DNA of 64,000 nucleotides, from the NCBI RefSeq assembly GCF_009363555.1, contig NZ_CP045372.1, positions 3,111,501 through 3,175,500 of the forward strand, written 5' to 3'. The notes beneath the pieces are model-generated. The model saw only the letters and a program-made list of their open reading frames with translations, made no database searches and had not been told where the DNA came from. Below, in pieces: positions 55,475-64,000 of the stretch. Source of the DNA: Sulfitobacter sp. THAF37 (GTDB taxonomy: Bacteria > Pseudomonadota > Alphaproteobacteria > Rhodobacterales > Rhodobacteraceae). How positions within the stretch are numbered: position 1 is the first letter of the stretch; each line of letters opens with the position of its first letter. Position numbers and translations under genes: made by a program.

Positions 55475-56251
55475 TTGCAACATGTTCGGGTCGTTCTCTA
55501 CCTGATTCAATACCTGATGCAGCGGCTGGCGCTGGCGTTGTTCGCACTTTCGGCGCTCGCGCTGCTTGGGGCCACGTTGATGGCCGCTTTCGGGCAGTGG
55601 TCCTGGATCAGCATGACTGTAAACTTTCAGGGACAACCCGTCCCCGAGGCAGGCATGTATGCGCAGATCGGCCTCACCGTCCTTGCGGTGGCGCTGTGCT
55701 TTTTCCTCCCCTCGAACCGTCGCATCATGCAGCTTGAGAATTCGCATCGTTCATTCTCTATCGGGATGCGCGATGTGGCGCAGGCCTATCACGCGGTCCA
55801 TGCCGCCGACCGCGCCCAGACATTCCAACTGAGCTCCGAATTCGACGCGGTCCGCGAACGGCTCGCCTACCTTCGCGACCACCCGGATCTGTCCAGTCTG
55901 GAACCCGGCTTGCTGGAGGTCGCGGCGCAGATGAGCCATATCAGCCGCGAACTGGCGCAGGTCTATGCGGACGACAAGATTGACCGCGCCCGCAGTTTTC
56001 TGGAGCAGCGGCAGCAGGAAATCGACCTGTTCAACAGCAGGCTCGAACAGGCCAAGCAGATCACGACCGAACTCAAGCACTGGGTCCATGAGGTGGAACT
56101 GGAAGAGAGCGTGGCAGCGGCACAACTCGACCGGCTGCGGGGCGAGATGTATGAGATCATGCCGGAACTCGGCCTTGAGAAAACCGTGCGCAATGACCCC
56201 ACGGCTGTCGACAACACCATTGTCGATCTTCAGCCCAAGGCGGCGGAATAG
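55475..56251 (+). CDS. Membrane-anchored coiled-coil protein of unknown function
   Basis: The 258-residue product has two N-terminal membrane helices (LALALFALSALALLGATLMAA and MYAQIGLTVLAVALCFFLP). A cytoplasmic region rich in Glu, Ala, Gln and Arg follows, with strong coiled-coil character (LEQRQQEIDLFNSRLEQAKQ, then VAAAQLDRLRGEMYEIMPEL). Proteins of this shape in Rhodobacteraceae are, as I recall, labelled DNA repair protein without clear basis; no nuclease or ATPase motif is seen. The TTG start at 55475 is supported by GGGGGAGAG just upstream; ATG at 55454 is an alternative. It precedes prfC by 54 bases. Confidence 0.78.
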   Translation: MQHVRVVLYLIQYLMQRLALALFALSALALLGATLMAAFGQWSWISMTVNFQGQPVPEAGMYAQIGLTVLAVALCFFLPSNRRIMQLENSHRSFSIGMRDVAQAYHAVHAADRAQTFQLSSEFDAVRERLAYLRDHPDLSSLEPGLLEVAAQMSHISRELAQVYADDKIDRARSFLEQRQQEIDLFNSRLEQAKQITTELKHWVHEVELEESVAAAQLDRLRGEMYEIMPELGLEKTVRNDPTAVDNTIVDLQPKAAE

Positions 56252-56305
56252 CCCGCGACCACGTCGCGCTTGCCCCTTCCCGGTGGCGAATATATACGCC
56301 GATCC

Positions 56306-57925
56306 ATGTTGGACAGCCCCAAAAACCGCCCCGAACTGCCGCCCGAAATCGCGCGGCGCCGCACCTTTGCGATCATCTCGCACCCGGATGCGGGCAAGAC
56401 CACGCTGACGGAGAAATTCCTGCTGTTCGGCGGGGCGATCCAGATGGCCGGACAGGTCCGCGCCAAGGGCGAAGCGCGGCGCACCCGCTCTGACTTCATG
56501 GCGATGGAAAAGGACCGTGGCATTTCCGTCTCGGCCTCTGCCATGTCGTTCGATTTTCAGGGCAAGGACCGCAATTACCGCTTCAATCTGGTGGACACGC
56601 CGGGGCACTCGGACTTTTCCGAAGATACCTACCGCACGCTGACGGCGGTTGATGCCGCCGTGATGGTGATTGACGGCGCCAAGGGCGTGGAAAGCCAGAC
56701 GCAAAAGCTGTTCGAGGTCTGCCGCATGCGCGACCTGCCGATCCTCACGTTCTGCAACAAGATGGACCGCGAAAGCCGAGACGTCTTCGAGATCATCGAC
56801 GAAATTCAGGAAAACCTTGCCATCGACGTGACGCCAGCCAGCTGGCCCATCGGTCAGGGCCGCGATTTCATCGGCTGCTACGACATTTTGCGCGACCGGC
56901 TTGAGCTGATGGACCGCGCCGACCGCAACAAGGTGTCGGAAAGCATCAAGATCGAGGGGCTGGACGATCCCAAGCTGGCCGAGCATGTGCCCGGGCCGCT
57001 GCTTGAAAAGCTGCGCGAGGATCTGGAGATGGTGCGCGAGCTGATGCCGCCGCTGGACGCGGCGCTGATGGCCGAAGGGTCGCTGACCCCGATCTGGTTC
57101 GGCTCCGCGATCAATTCGTTCGGTGTCAAGGAACTGATGGACGGCATCGCCACCTACGGACCGGAGCCGCAGATCCAATCCGCCGAGCCGCGCCAGATCC
57201 TGCCGGAGGAAAAGAACGTCTCGGGCTTTGTCTTCAAGGTGCAGGCCAACATGGACCCCAAGCACCGCGACCGGGTCGCCTTTGTCCGGCTCGCCTCGGG
57301 GCACTTCACCCGCGGCATGAAACTGACCCATGTGCGCAGCAAAAAGCCCATGTCGATCACAAATCCGGTGATGTTCCTTGCCTCCGACCGGGAACTGGCG
57401 GAAGAAGCATGGGCCGGCGACATCATCGGCATTCCCAACCACGGCCAGCTGCGCATCGGCGACACCCTGACCGAGGGCGAGCAGATCAGGGTTACTGGCA
57501 TCCCCTCCTTCGCGCCGGAACTCTTGCAGGGCGTGCGCGCGGGCGACCCGATGAAGGCCAAGCATCTGGAAAAGGCGCTGATGCAATTCGCCGAGGAAGG
57601 CGCCGCAAAGGTCTTCAAGCCCTCCATCGGCTCCGGCTTTGTCGTGGGCGTCGTCGGTCAATTGCAATTCGAAGTGCTCGCCAGCCGGATCGAGCTTGAG
57701 TATGGCCTGCCGGTGCGCTTTGAACCCTCGCAATTCACTTCGGCCCGCTGGGTCAATGGACCCAAAGCGGCGGTGGACAAGTTCACCGAAGGCAACAAGC
57801 AACACATCGCCCATGACCACGACGGGGATGTCGTTTATCTCACCCGGCTGCAGTGGGACATCGACCGGGTCGAGCGTGACTATCCCGACGTTCAGCTGAC
57901 CGCGACCAAGGAAATGATGGTGTGA
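56306..57925 (+). CDS. prfC: Peptide chain release factor 3
   Basis: RF3 is a GTPase that recycles RF1 and RF2 from the ribosome after termination. The 539-residue product has G1 SHPDAGKTTLTEKFLLFGG, the RF3-type switch region MEKDRGISVSASAMSF, G3 DTPGHSDFSEDTYRTL, and G4 FCNKMDRESRD, followed by the translational-GTPase domain II and a C-terminal domain. The ATG at 56306 matches the family; an earlier in-frame start at 56270 is unlikely. The stop overlaps the GTG of a glycosyltransferase gene. Confidence 0.97.
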   Translation: MLDSPKNRPELPPEIARRRTFAIISHPDAGKTTLTEKFLLFGGAIQMAGQVRAKGEARRTRSDFMAMEKDRGISVSASAMSFDFQGKDRNYRFNLVDTPGHSDFSEDTYRTLTAVDAAVMVIDGAKGVESQTQKLFEVCRMRDLPILTFCNKMDRESRDVFEIIDEIQENLAIDVTPASWPIGQGRDFIGCYDILRDRLELMDRADRNKVSESIKIEGLDDPKLAEHVPGPLLEKLREDLEMVRELMPPLDAALMAEGSLTPIWFGSAINSFGVKELMDGIATYGPEPQIQSAEPRQILPEEKNVSGFVFKVQANMDPKHRDRVAFVRLASGHFTRGMKLTHVRSKKPMSITNPVMFLASDRELAEEAWAGDIIGIPNHGQLRIGDTLTEGEQIRVTGIPSFAPELLQGVRAGDPMKAKHLEKALMQFAEEGAAKVFKPSIGSGFVVGVVGQLQFEVLASRIELEYGLPVRFEPSQFTSARWVNGPKAAVDKFTEGNKQHIAHDHDGDVVYLTRLQWDIDRVERDYPDVQLTATKEMMV

Positions 57926-58860
57926 CTCCGCGCTGGGGTCTTGTCGCGACGATCAGGGCCGAGGCCGAGGACATCCTGCGCTTTGCCGCCTACCACCTGG
58001 AAGCGGGGGCGCATCGGATATTCATCTACCTGGACGAACCCTGCCCCGAGGCTCAGCAGGCGCTGCAGGACCACCCCAAGTGCCGGGTGATCCTGTGCGA
58101 TACGGCGCATTGGAAGGCGCTGATCGGCAAACGCCCGGTCAAGCACCAGTCGCGCCAGACGCTGAACGCCACACATGCTTACGGTCGCGCGGGCGATGTG
58201 ACCTGGCTGGCACATATCGACGTGGACGAATTCCTGGTAAGCGACCGCCCCGTGGCGGACGTTCTGGCCGCGCTGCCATCCGGTGTCGAAACAGCCCGCG
58301 CCCGCCCGATGGAAATGCTGGGCGGTGACGGTACAGCCTTCAAACGCTTCATCCCCAACGGCCCGAACCGCGAGCGCATCGTGAATGAAATCTACCCGAC
58401 CTTCGGCGAATACGTGAAGGGAGGTTTCATTAGCCACCTGGCAGGCAAGGTCTTTGTCCGGACGGGGATGGAGGGGATCACGATCCGCATTCACAACGCC
58501 TTTCGCGGCCCCGAAATGATCGAGGAAACGCAGGAACTGGACGGCATTCACCTGGCTCATGCCCATGCGACATCATGGGACAAATGGCAGGCTGCCTATC
58601 GCTTCCGACTGGAGAAAGGATCCTACCGGGCGAATCTGGGCCCCGCCAAGCCGCGTGCGCGGGGCGGTCTGACCCTGAACGAGTTCTTTGCCATTCTCGA
58701 AGCGGAAGAAGGTGAAGCGGGTCTGCGCGCCTTTTTCGAAGAGGTCTGCGCCGATACGCCGGACCACCGGGCCCGGCTGGCCGCCCACGATCTGCTGCAC
58801 CTTGCCGACCTGCGTCTAAGTACACATTTGGCAACGCATTTCCCTGCCTGGTCATCATAA
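57922..58860 (+). CDS. Glycosyltransferase family 2/GT92-like protein
   Basis: The 312-residue product starts at a GTG (MTPRWGLVATIRAEAEDILR) that overlaps the prfC stop. It is a fourth member of the group found at 39761-45558: AYHLEAGAHRIFIYLDEPCPE at the front, the metal motif AHIDVDEF (Asp100, Asp102), and LAHAHATSWDKWQAAYRF where the others have the LNHY segment. It is the most divergent of the four. Being coupled to prfC is unexpected and may only reflect genome compaction. Specificity unknown. Confidence 0.82.
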   Translation: MTPRWGLVATIRAEAEDILRFAAYHLEAGAHRIFIYLDEPCPEAQQALQDHPKCRVILCDTAHWKALIGKRPVKHQSRQTLNATHAYGRAGDVTWLAHIDVDEFLVSDRPVADVLAALPSGVETARARPMEMLGGDGTAFKRFIPNGPNRERIVNEIYPTFGEYVKGGFISHLAGKVFVRTGMEGITIRIHNAFRGPEMIEETQELDGIHLAHAHATSWDKWQAAYRFRLEKGSYRANLGPAKPRARGGLTLNEFFAILEAEEGEAGLRAFFEEVCADTPDHRARLAAHDLLHLADLRLSTHLATHFPAWSS

Positions 58861-58995
58861 CACCACATCGGTTTGACCGCGCCCGATTATGTTGCTATGG
58901 GGGCTGAACATGCAGCGGCTGGGCCGCCTAGGGCCATGGGGGCCTGCATGACTGCTGCTGCGGGCCAAATGAGTGTCCGCAAAACACGGACACAC

Positions 58996-60471
58996 ATGAC
59001 AAAATTTTCTGACCTGAACCTGAATGCCAAGGTCCTCAAGGCGATTGCCGAAGCGGGCTACGAAACTCCGACACCCATCCAGGCCGGGGCCATCCCCCCT
59101 GCCCTCGAAGGCCGCGATGTCCTGGGGATCGCCCAGACCGGCACGGGCAAGACCGCCAGCTTTACCCTGCCGATGATCACCATGCTAGCCCGGGGCCGCG
59201 CACGCGCGCGGATGCCGCGCAGTCTGGTGCTGTGCCCCACGCGCGAACTGGCCGCACAGGTGGCGGAAAACTTCGACACCTACGCCAAACATGTGAAATT
59301 GACCAAGGCACTGCTGATCGGCGGCGTTTCGTTCAAGGAACAGGACACCGCCATCGACAAGGGCGTGGATGTGCTGATCGCGACACCGGGTCGGCTGCTC
59401 GACCATTTCGAGCGCGGCAAGCTGATCCTGAATGACGTCAAGATCATGGTGGTGGACGAGGCCGACAGGATGCTCGACATGGGGTTCATCCCCGACATCG
59501 AACGCATCTTCGGACTGACACCCTTTACCCGGCAGACGCTGTTCTTCTCGGCGACCATGGCGCCCGAGATCGAGCGGATCACCAACACCTTTCTCAGCAA
59601 CCCTGCCCGCATCGAAGTCGCGCGGCAGGCCACCACGGGTGAAAACATCACCCAGGGCGTGGTGATGTTCAAAGGCTCCCGCAAGGACCGCGAAGCCACG
59701 GAAAAGCGCAAGCTACTGCGCGCGCTGATCGACGGCGAAGGCGACAAATGTTCCAATGCCATCATCTTCTGCAATCGCAAGATGGATGTGGACGTGGTTG
59801 CCAAGTCGTTGAAAAAGTACGGCTATGATGCCGCCCCGATCCATGGCGACCTGGACCAGAGCCAGCGCACACGCACGCTGGACGGTTTCCGCGCGGGCGA
59901 TCTGCGCTTTCTCGTGGCCTCTGACGTGGCGGCGCGCGGTCTCGACGTGCCAGCGGTCAGCCATGTCTTCAACTTCGACGTGCCCAGCCATGCCGAGGAT
60001 TACGTGCACCGCATCGGCCGGACCGGCCGTGCCGGACGCGACGGCAAGGCGATCATGATCTGCGTCCCCCGCGACGAAAAGAACCTCGCCGACGTGGAAC
60101 GCCTGGTCGAACGCGAAATTCCGCGTATGGACAACCCCCTGGGCGCTGACAATGCGGCAGAGGCGGCGCCTGCCGCCGCCGATGATACGGCTGAAAAGCC
60201 CAAGAAGACCCGCACGCGCAGCCGCAAGCCCAAGCAGGACGCCACGAAACCGCAGGCAGACGCCCCATCCGATACGGACAAGGCAAAGGCGGATGACGCG
60301 GCCAAGCCCGACAGCGCACGCAAAGATACCTCTGGCGACAAGAAGCCGCAGGAAAAAAGCAGCAGGTCCAGCAGCCGCAGCCAAAGCGGCAAGGGCAGCG
60401 ACAACCGGGTGGTCGGCCTGGGCGATCACACGCCGGACTTCATCGGGCTAAGCTTCCAGGACCGCGAATGA
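58996..60471 (+). CDS. DEAD-box RNA helicase
   Basis: The 491-residue helicase has the Q motif region YETPTPIQAGAIPPALEGRDV, Walker A AQTGTGKTASFTLP, PTRELAAQVAENF, TPGRLLDHFERGK, the DEAD box VVDEADRMLDMGF, SATMAPEI, and HRIGRTGRAGRDG. A basic tail from about residue 380 (KPKKTRTRSRKPKQDA, SRSSSRSQSGKG) resembles RhlE/DeaD-type RNA-binding tails. Such enzymes remodel RNA in ribosome assembly or cold shock. The start at 58996 is supported by similarity; the frame is open to 58873. Confidence 0.94.
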   Translation: MTKFSDLNLNAKVLKAIAEAGYETPTPIQAGAIPPALEGRDVLGIAQTGTGKTASFTLPMITMLARGRARARMPRSLVLCPTRELAAQVAENFDTYAKHVKLTKALLIGGVSFKEQDTAIDKGVDVLIATPGRLLDHFERGKLILNDVKIMVVDEADRMLDMGFIPDIERIFGLTPFTRQTLFFSATMAPEIERITNTFLSNPARIEVARQATTGENITQGVVMFKGSRKDREATEKRKLLRALIDGEGDKCSNAIIFCNRKMDVDVVAKSLKKYGYDAAPIHGDLDQSQRTRTLDGFRAGDLRFLVASDVAARGLDVPAVSHVFNFDVPSHAEDYVHRIGRTGRAGRDGKAIMICVPRDEKNLADVERLVEREIPRMDNPLGADNAAEAAPAAADDTAEKPKKTRTRSRKPKQDATKPQADAPSDTDKAKADDAAKPDSARKDTSGDKKPQEKSSRSSSRSQSGKGSDNRVVGLGDHTPDFIGLSFQDRE

Positions 60472-60573
60472 CGCGGCCCGCCTGACCGGCGGAAAGCAGC
60501 GCGCGGCCCCTGCATCGCATGGTGCAGTGCCGTCCTGCGCGGTATTCTGGGCCAAAACCATACGGGGGCCCAG

Positions 60574-61245
60574 ATGATCCGCAGTTCCTTGGTACTTCTT
60601 TTCCTGATAAGCGCGACCGCCGCCAACGCGGAGCGATGCCGCGCCTTCGTCAATGGCAGCGAGGTCGTGATCGAGGCGGAGAATTTCGCCACCTTCGCCG
60701 ACACGGTCAAAACCCGCGAAAAACTGCTGAACTGGCCTTCGGCCAAATGGAACCGCGCCTGGGGCAGCCCGCCCGCCTGCCTGAGCGGCGTGCTCTACGA
60801 CTATCTCGCGACGACGGTGCCGGACAACCAGATCGACGGCTATTGCCTTACGAAGGATGACCAGACAGGCTATTTCCTCGTGCCCGGCGAGCGGAACTTT
60901 CGCGGGCTGTGCCGGAGCACCGTCTGCGAGCGGGTCAACACCACCAAAGCCGAGACAGTCGCGCTGAGCAAATCCATCGCCAGTTCCGCCGTCGCAACGG
61001 TAACGGACCCGGCGGCGGCGGTGGCCGTGGCGCATAAATCCGGCGCGATGATCCTGTCAGGCAGCGCCAGCACCCTGATCGCCAACGTCGGCAATACCAG
61101 TTCGGCGGTGGTCACGGCGCTGTCGACGCCCGCCGCGCTGACCGCGGTGGGTGTGTCCGTTCTGGCGGTTGGCGGCGCGGTCTACATGTGCAGCGGCGAC
61201 GCCGAGCCGCAAACCCCTCCGGAAGGGATCGTGCCGGAGGAGTGA
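60574..61245 (+). CDS. Secreted or membrane-bound protein of unknown function
   Basis: The 223-residue product has a signal peptide (SSLVLLFLISATAANA), then a cysteine-containing region (ERCRAFVNGSEVV, NFRGLCRSTVCERVN). The C-terminal part is rich in Ala, Val and Gly (AVATVTDPAAAVAVAHKSGA, VGVSVLAVGGAVYMC) and could include a membrane helix. Cysteines could form disulfides in the periplasm. No domain is recognised. It is convergent with rnj. Confidence 0.68.
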   Translation: MIRSSLVLLFLISATAANAERCRAFVNGSEVVIEAENFATFADTVKTREKLLNWPSAKWNRAWGSPPACLSGVLYDYLATTVPDNQIDGYCLTKDDQTGYFLVPGERNFRGLCRSTVCERVNTTKAETVALSKSIASSAVATVTDPAAAVAVAHKSGAMILSGSASTLIANVGNTSSAVVTALSTPAALTAVGVSVLAVGGAVYMCSGDAEPQTPPEGIVPEE

Positions 61246-61252
61246 TGCGCGG

Positions 61253-62920
61253 TCAGCTCAACCGGCTGACGACCACGGTCACTTCGGGCTTTTTGCCGAT
61301 CTCGTCCTGCGCCGACTGGCGCGTGGCGCGCTTCAGCCCCTCGTTCAGCTTGTCATCGTCGCGCAGGGTCGCGGCCTTGGACCGGCCCAGGAACTGCGAA
61401 AGGTCCGCTTCGATCACCTCGGCCAGCGGCGCATTGGACCGTCCGGTTTCCGGCAGCCCCATGATGTCGACCCAAGGGTCGCCCAGAGGCTCGTCATCTT
61501 CGTCCAGGATCACGGTAACGGTCACATGCCCGTTCAGTGCCATGCGGATACGGTCGCGCACGATGCCATCCAAGGCCCCGATCTGCACCGAGCCATCCAG
61601 GTAGGTGCGCCCGGTCTCGACATATTCGGCCACCGAAGGCTTGTTGCCGCTGAGGTCGATCATCATGCCGTTGACCGCCAACACCCCGGCGATGCCTTTG
61701 CCTTCGGCGATCTTGACGTGCTCGCGCAGGTGGCGGTGCTCACCATGCATCGGGATCAGCAGCTGCGGCTTGACCACGTCGTGCAAGGTCTCAAGATCGG
61801 GCCGGTTCGCGTGACCCGACACGTGATACAGGCCGGAACTGTCGTCCACCACATCCACGCCGATTTCGGAGAACTGGTTGATGATACGGATCACCCCGCG
61901 TTCGTTGCCGGGGATCGTCTTGGACGAGAACAGGAACATGTCCCCCTCCTTCATCTCGATCCCCTGATACTTGCCACGGGCAAGCTGCGCCGATGCCGCG
62001 CGGCGTTCGCCCTGGGACCCGGTCACAAGCAACAGCAGGTTCTCACGCGGGATGCCGCGTGCCTCTTCGGGGCTGACCGTATTGGGGAAATCATCCATCA
62101 CGCCGGTCTCCAGCGCCGCCTCGACCATGCGTTTCATCGCGCGCCCCAAAAGGACGATGGACCGTCCGGCCTTCTCCCCCGCGACGGCGAGCGTTTTGAC
62201 CCGTGCCACGTTGGAGGCAAAAGTAGTCGCCACAACCATGCCCGACGCGCTTTCGATCAGCTTCTCGATGTCGGGGCCCAGGGTCGCTTCGGAGCGGCCC
62301 GGCAGGGGCGAGAAAACATTGGTGCTGTCGCAGACCAACACCTTGACGCCATCCTTGCAGACATCGGCCCACAGCGCGGGATCGAAGGGCTCGCCCACCC
62401 CCGGTGTCAGGTCGATCTTGAAGTCGCCCGAGTGGATCAACCGGCCTTCGGGGCAGTCGATGACCAGGGCAGAGGATTCGGGGATGGAGTGCGAGATCGG
62501 CAGAAAGCCCACCTTGAACGGCCCCGCGCCCTGCTGATGCGGCCATGGCCCCACCGTCTCTACCGCGTCATCGGGGTGGCCATGCTCGGCCATTTTGCGT
62601 CGCGCGATGTTGGCGGTAAACGTCCGGGCATAGATCGGCGCCTGAAGCGCCTCGTAGGTGTGGGCAACGGCGCCCACATGGTCCTCATGCGCATGGGTGA
62701 TAAAGATCGCCTCGATCTGGTCGCGGCGGTCCTTCAGCCACTGGATGTCGGGCAGAATCAGGTCCACGCCGGGGCTGCTGTCCATGTCGGGAAAGGCCAC
62801 GCCCATGTCCACGACGATCAGCCGTTCCTTGCCCGGTTTCCCATAGCCGTAAACATAGGCATTCATGCCAATTTCACCCGCCCCGCCGAGGGGAAGGTAG
62901 ATCAATCTGTCGCTGCTCAT
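61253..62920 (-). CDS. rnj: Ribonuclease J
   Basis: RNase J is an endo- and 5'-exoribonuclease of the metallo-beta-lactamase/beta-CASP group and acts in rRNA and mRNA maturation. The 555-residue product has the metal site FITHAHEDHVGAVAHTYE, the ILPDIQWLKDRRDQIEAIF region, the beta-CASP motifs LLLLVTGSQGERRAASAQLARG and LIPMHGEHRHLREHVKIA, and a C-terminal domain. It starts one base after the coaX stop, in the birA-coaX-rnj order found in Rhodobacteraceae. Confidence 0.96.
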   Translation of the reverse strand: MSSDRLIYLPLGGAGEIGMNAYVYGYGKPGKERLIVVDMGVAFPDMDSSPGVDLILPDIQWLKDRRDQIEAIFITHAHEDHVGAVAHTYEALQAPIYARTFTANIARRKMAEHGHPDDAVETVGPWPHQQGAGPFKVGFLPISHSIPESSALVIDCPEGRLIHSGDFKIDLTPGVGEPFDPALWADVCKDGVKVLVCDSTNVFSPLPGRSEATLGPDIEKLIESASGMVVATTFASNVARVKTLAVAGEKAGRSIVLLGRAMKRMVEAALETGVMDDFPNTVSPEEARGIPRENLLLLVTGSQGERRAASAQLARGKYQGIEMKEGDMFLFSSKTIPGNERGVIRIINQFSEIGVDVVDDSSGLYHVSGHANRPDLETLHDVVKPQLLIPMHGEHRHLREHVKIAEGKGIAGVLAVNGMMIDLSGNKPSVAEYVETGRTYLDGSVQIGALDGIVRDRIRMALNGHVTVTVILDEDDEPLGDPWVDIMGLPETGRSNAPLAEVIEADLSQFLGRSKAATLRDDDKLNEGLKRATRQSAQDEIGKKPEVTVVVSRLS

Positions 62921-62921
62921 A

Positions 62922-63698
62922 TTATTCAGCTTTGTCCTTGTTATACTTATGAATCACGGTCAGGCCGTGCATCGTGAGGTCATCTTCAATGACGTCGAAA
63001 AGGTCTTCGGTCTGGGCAAACAACGGGGCCAGCCCGCCGGTCGCGATGATTTTCATGTTCTGGTCCCGCTCGGCCTTGATCCGGGCGCATATTTCCTTGA
63101 CCAGGCCCACGTAGCCCCAGAACACGCCCGACTGCATGCAGGCGACCGTATTGGTGCCTACTACACGCTGCGGTTTGGTAATGTCCACATGCGGCAACGC
63201 CGCTGCCGCCATATGTAGGGCTTCAAGGCTGAGATTCACCCCCGGCGCGATCACACCGCCCACATAGGCGCCGTCATGTTCCGCCACGTCAAAGGTTGTC
63301 GCGGTCCCGAAGTCCACCACGATCAGGTTCCCCCCGTGCCGGTCAAAAGCTCCGGCGGTGTTGACCAGCCGGTCCGGCCCGACGATCGTCCCCTGATCCA
63401 CACGCGGCTCGGCGGGCAACGCACAATCCGGCTTGCCCACCACCAGCGGGCGGCAACCGAAATACTGGTCGCAGAAGACCCGCAGGTTGAAGACAACCCG
63501 CGGCACGGTTGAGGAAATGACCGCCTCGGTGATGTCGGGGGTGATCCGGTGATGTTTCAGCAGGGTCGAAAACCAGGTGAAATAGGCATCCGCCGTGCGG
63601 GCATGGTGGGTGGAGGTGCGAAAGGTACACAGCGCGATGCCCCCGTCATAGACGGAGAAAACCGTGTTGGTATTGCCGCAGTCAATCGCCAGGAGCAT
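62922..63698 (-). CDS. coaX: Type III pantothenate kinase
   Basis: CoaX phosphorylates pantothenate at the start of coenzyme A synthesis and is not inhibited by CoA. The 258-residue product starts MLLAIDCGNTNTVFSVYDGG (phosphate-binding loop), has the GPDRLVNTAGAFDRHGGNLIV segment, DFGTATTFDVAEHDGAYVGG, and the C-terminal KIIATGGLAPLF. Length is normal. It lies 17 bases after the birA stop. Confidence 0.96.
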   Translation of the reverse strand: MLLAIDCGNTNTVFSVYDGGIALCTFRTSTHHARTADAYFTWFSTLLKHHRITPDITEAVISSTVPRVVFNLRVFCDQYFGCRPLVVGKPDCALPAEPRVDQGTIVGPDRLVNTAGAFDRHGGNLIVVDFGTATTFDVAEHDGAYVGGVIAPGVNLSLEALHMAAAALPHVDITKPQRVVGTNTVACMQSGVFWGYVGLVKEICARIKAERDQNMKIIATGGLAPLFAQTEDLFDVIEDDLTMHGLTVIHKYNKDKAE

Positions 63699-63715
63699 GT
63701 CCGGCCCTCCTTGGT

Positions 63716-64000
63716 TCAGAAAAACACATCTGCCGCGGCGATCGGCACCCGGCCGGTTTCGGTCCGCAGGATCAAATTGCCGTGCCGGTCCACATCCTCG
63801 AATGTGCCGCGGGTTTCATCGCGCGTGGTACGGGCGCGGATCATCTCGCCCCGTCGGGCGGCCTGGGCCATCCAGGCGACGCGGATCGGCTCGAACCCGT
63901 AGGTCGTGAACTGCGTCTCCAGCGCCGCGTATTCGCGTGCCAGAACATCCAGGAAAACCTCGGGCGCCACGTCGAGATCCAGTTCGCCCGCCAGGCTGAC
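63716..64000 (-). CDS. birA: Biotin--[acetyl-CoA-carboxylase] ligase, C-terminal part (partial)
   Basis: The frame continues to the right edge, so only the last 94 codons are seen and the start lies outside the window. The visible part (EVFLDVLAREYAALETQFTT, then YGFEPIRVAWMAQAARRGEM) and the final small beta domain (GTFEDVDRHGNLILRTETGR) match the C-terminal end of BirA. BirA attaches biotin to carboxylases; whether this one also has a DNA-binding domain cannot be seen. It precedes coaX and rnj. Confidence 0.82.
   Translation of the reverse strand, partial: VSLAGELDLDVAPEVFLDVLAREYAALETQFTTYGFEPIRVAWMAQAARRGEMIRARTTRDETRGTFEDVDRHGNLILRTETGRVPIAAADVFF

Noticed and set aside
55751..57820. A 689-codon open frame on the minus strand
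   Set aside because: Antisense to the coiled-coil membrane protein and prfC; codon-bias artefact.
61151..62977. A 608-codon plus-strand frame
   Set aside because: Antisense to ribonuclease J, whose metal and beta-CASP motifs are intact.

Overview
The window is high-GC, tightly packed bacterial chromosome with many overlapping start and stop codons. Gene content and order point to an alphaproteobacterium of the Rhodobacteraceae, most likely the Roseobacter group. Supporting signs are an alphaproteobacterial SOS box (GAAC-N7-GAAC) in front of lexA, a gene-transfer-agent (GTA) type lysozyme and holin pair, the order trpG-trpD-trpC-moaC-moeA-lexA, the order birA-coaX-rnj, and a fused indolepyruvate ferredoxin oxidoreductase. 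No tRNA, rRNA, CRISPR array, complete insertion sequence or prophage structural gene was seen.

Layout. 1-1398: molybdenum-cofactor genes on the minus strand (a partial molybdopterin-binding protein and XdhC). 1594-2217: bolA and the monothiol glutaredoxin grxD. 2289-3664: a small lipoprotein, zapA and a coiled-coil partner. 3913-8685: carbon metabolism (transketolase; a GAPDH with GapB-like cofactor residues), DUF808 and two very small membrane proteins. 8748-10457: a divergent polysaccharide deacetylase with a long repetitive linker. 10631-16116: the operon trpG-trpD-ung-trpC-moaC-moeA-lexA with overlapping ends. 16080-21135: comEC, gltX, gltA. 21442-23001: two small unknown genes, a 307-bp MITE-like element and an enoyl-CoA hydratase family gene whose stop codon the element has rewritten. 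23078-33537: a long minus-strand run: indolepyruvate oxidoreductase, acyltransferase, murI, argC, ccmE, GTA-type lysozyme and holin, ccmF, ccmH. 33705-37190: a LysR regulator, a probable small RNA, purL and two large hairpins. 37300-39528: a VWA protein and a MoxR ATPase.

39761-46594 is the accessory part: a plus-strand cluster of glycosyltransferases, a sulfotransferase, an FkbM methyltransferase and an unknown alpha/beta-hydrolase-like protein. It probably builds or decorates a sulfated, methylated surface glycan. A further paralogous glycosyltransferase lies behind prfC at 57922. From 46798 on the window is mostly housekeeping: pyrC, pyrE, dnaB, alr, prfC, a DEAD-box helicase, rnj, coaX and the 3' end of birA. 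Interspersed are a secreted hydrolase, a fatty-acid-hydroxylase family protein, a metallo-beta-lactamase-fold protein and membrane proteins.

The least explained signals are: the glycosyltransferase whose N-terminal half looks like a degenerate sulfotransferase; the MITE that regenerates a stop codon; the GTA lysis module inside the cytochrome c maturation genes; the perfect 22-bp palindrome before pyrC; the structured RNA candidates flanking purL; and a uracil-DNA glycosylase with altered catalytic loops inside the trp operon.
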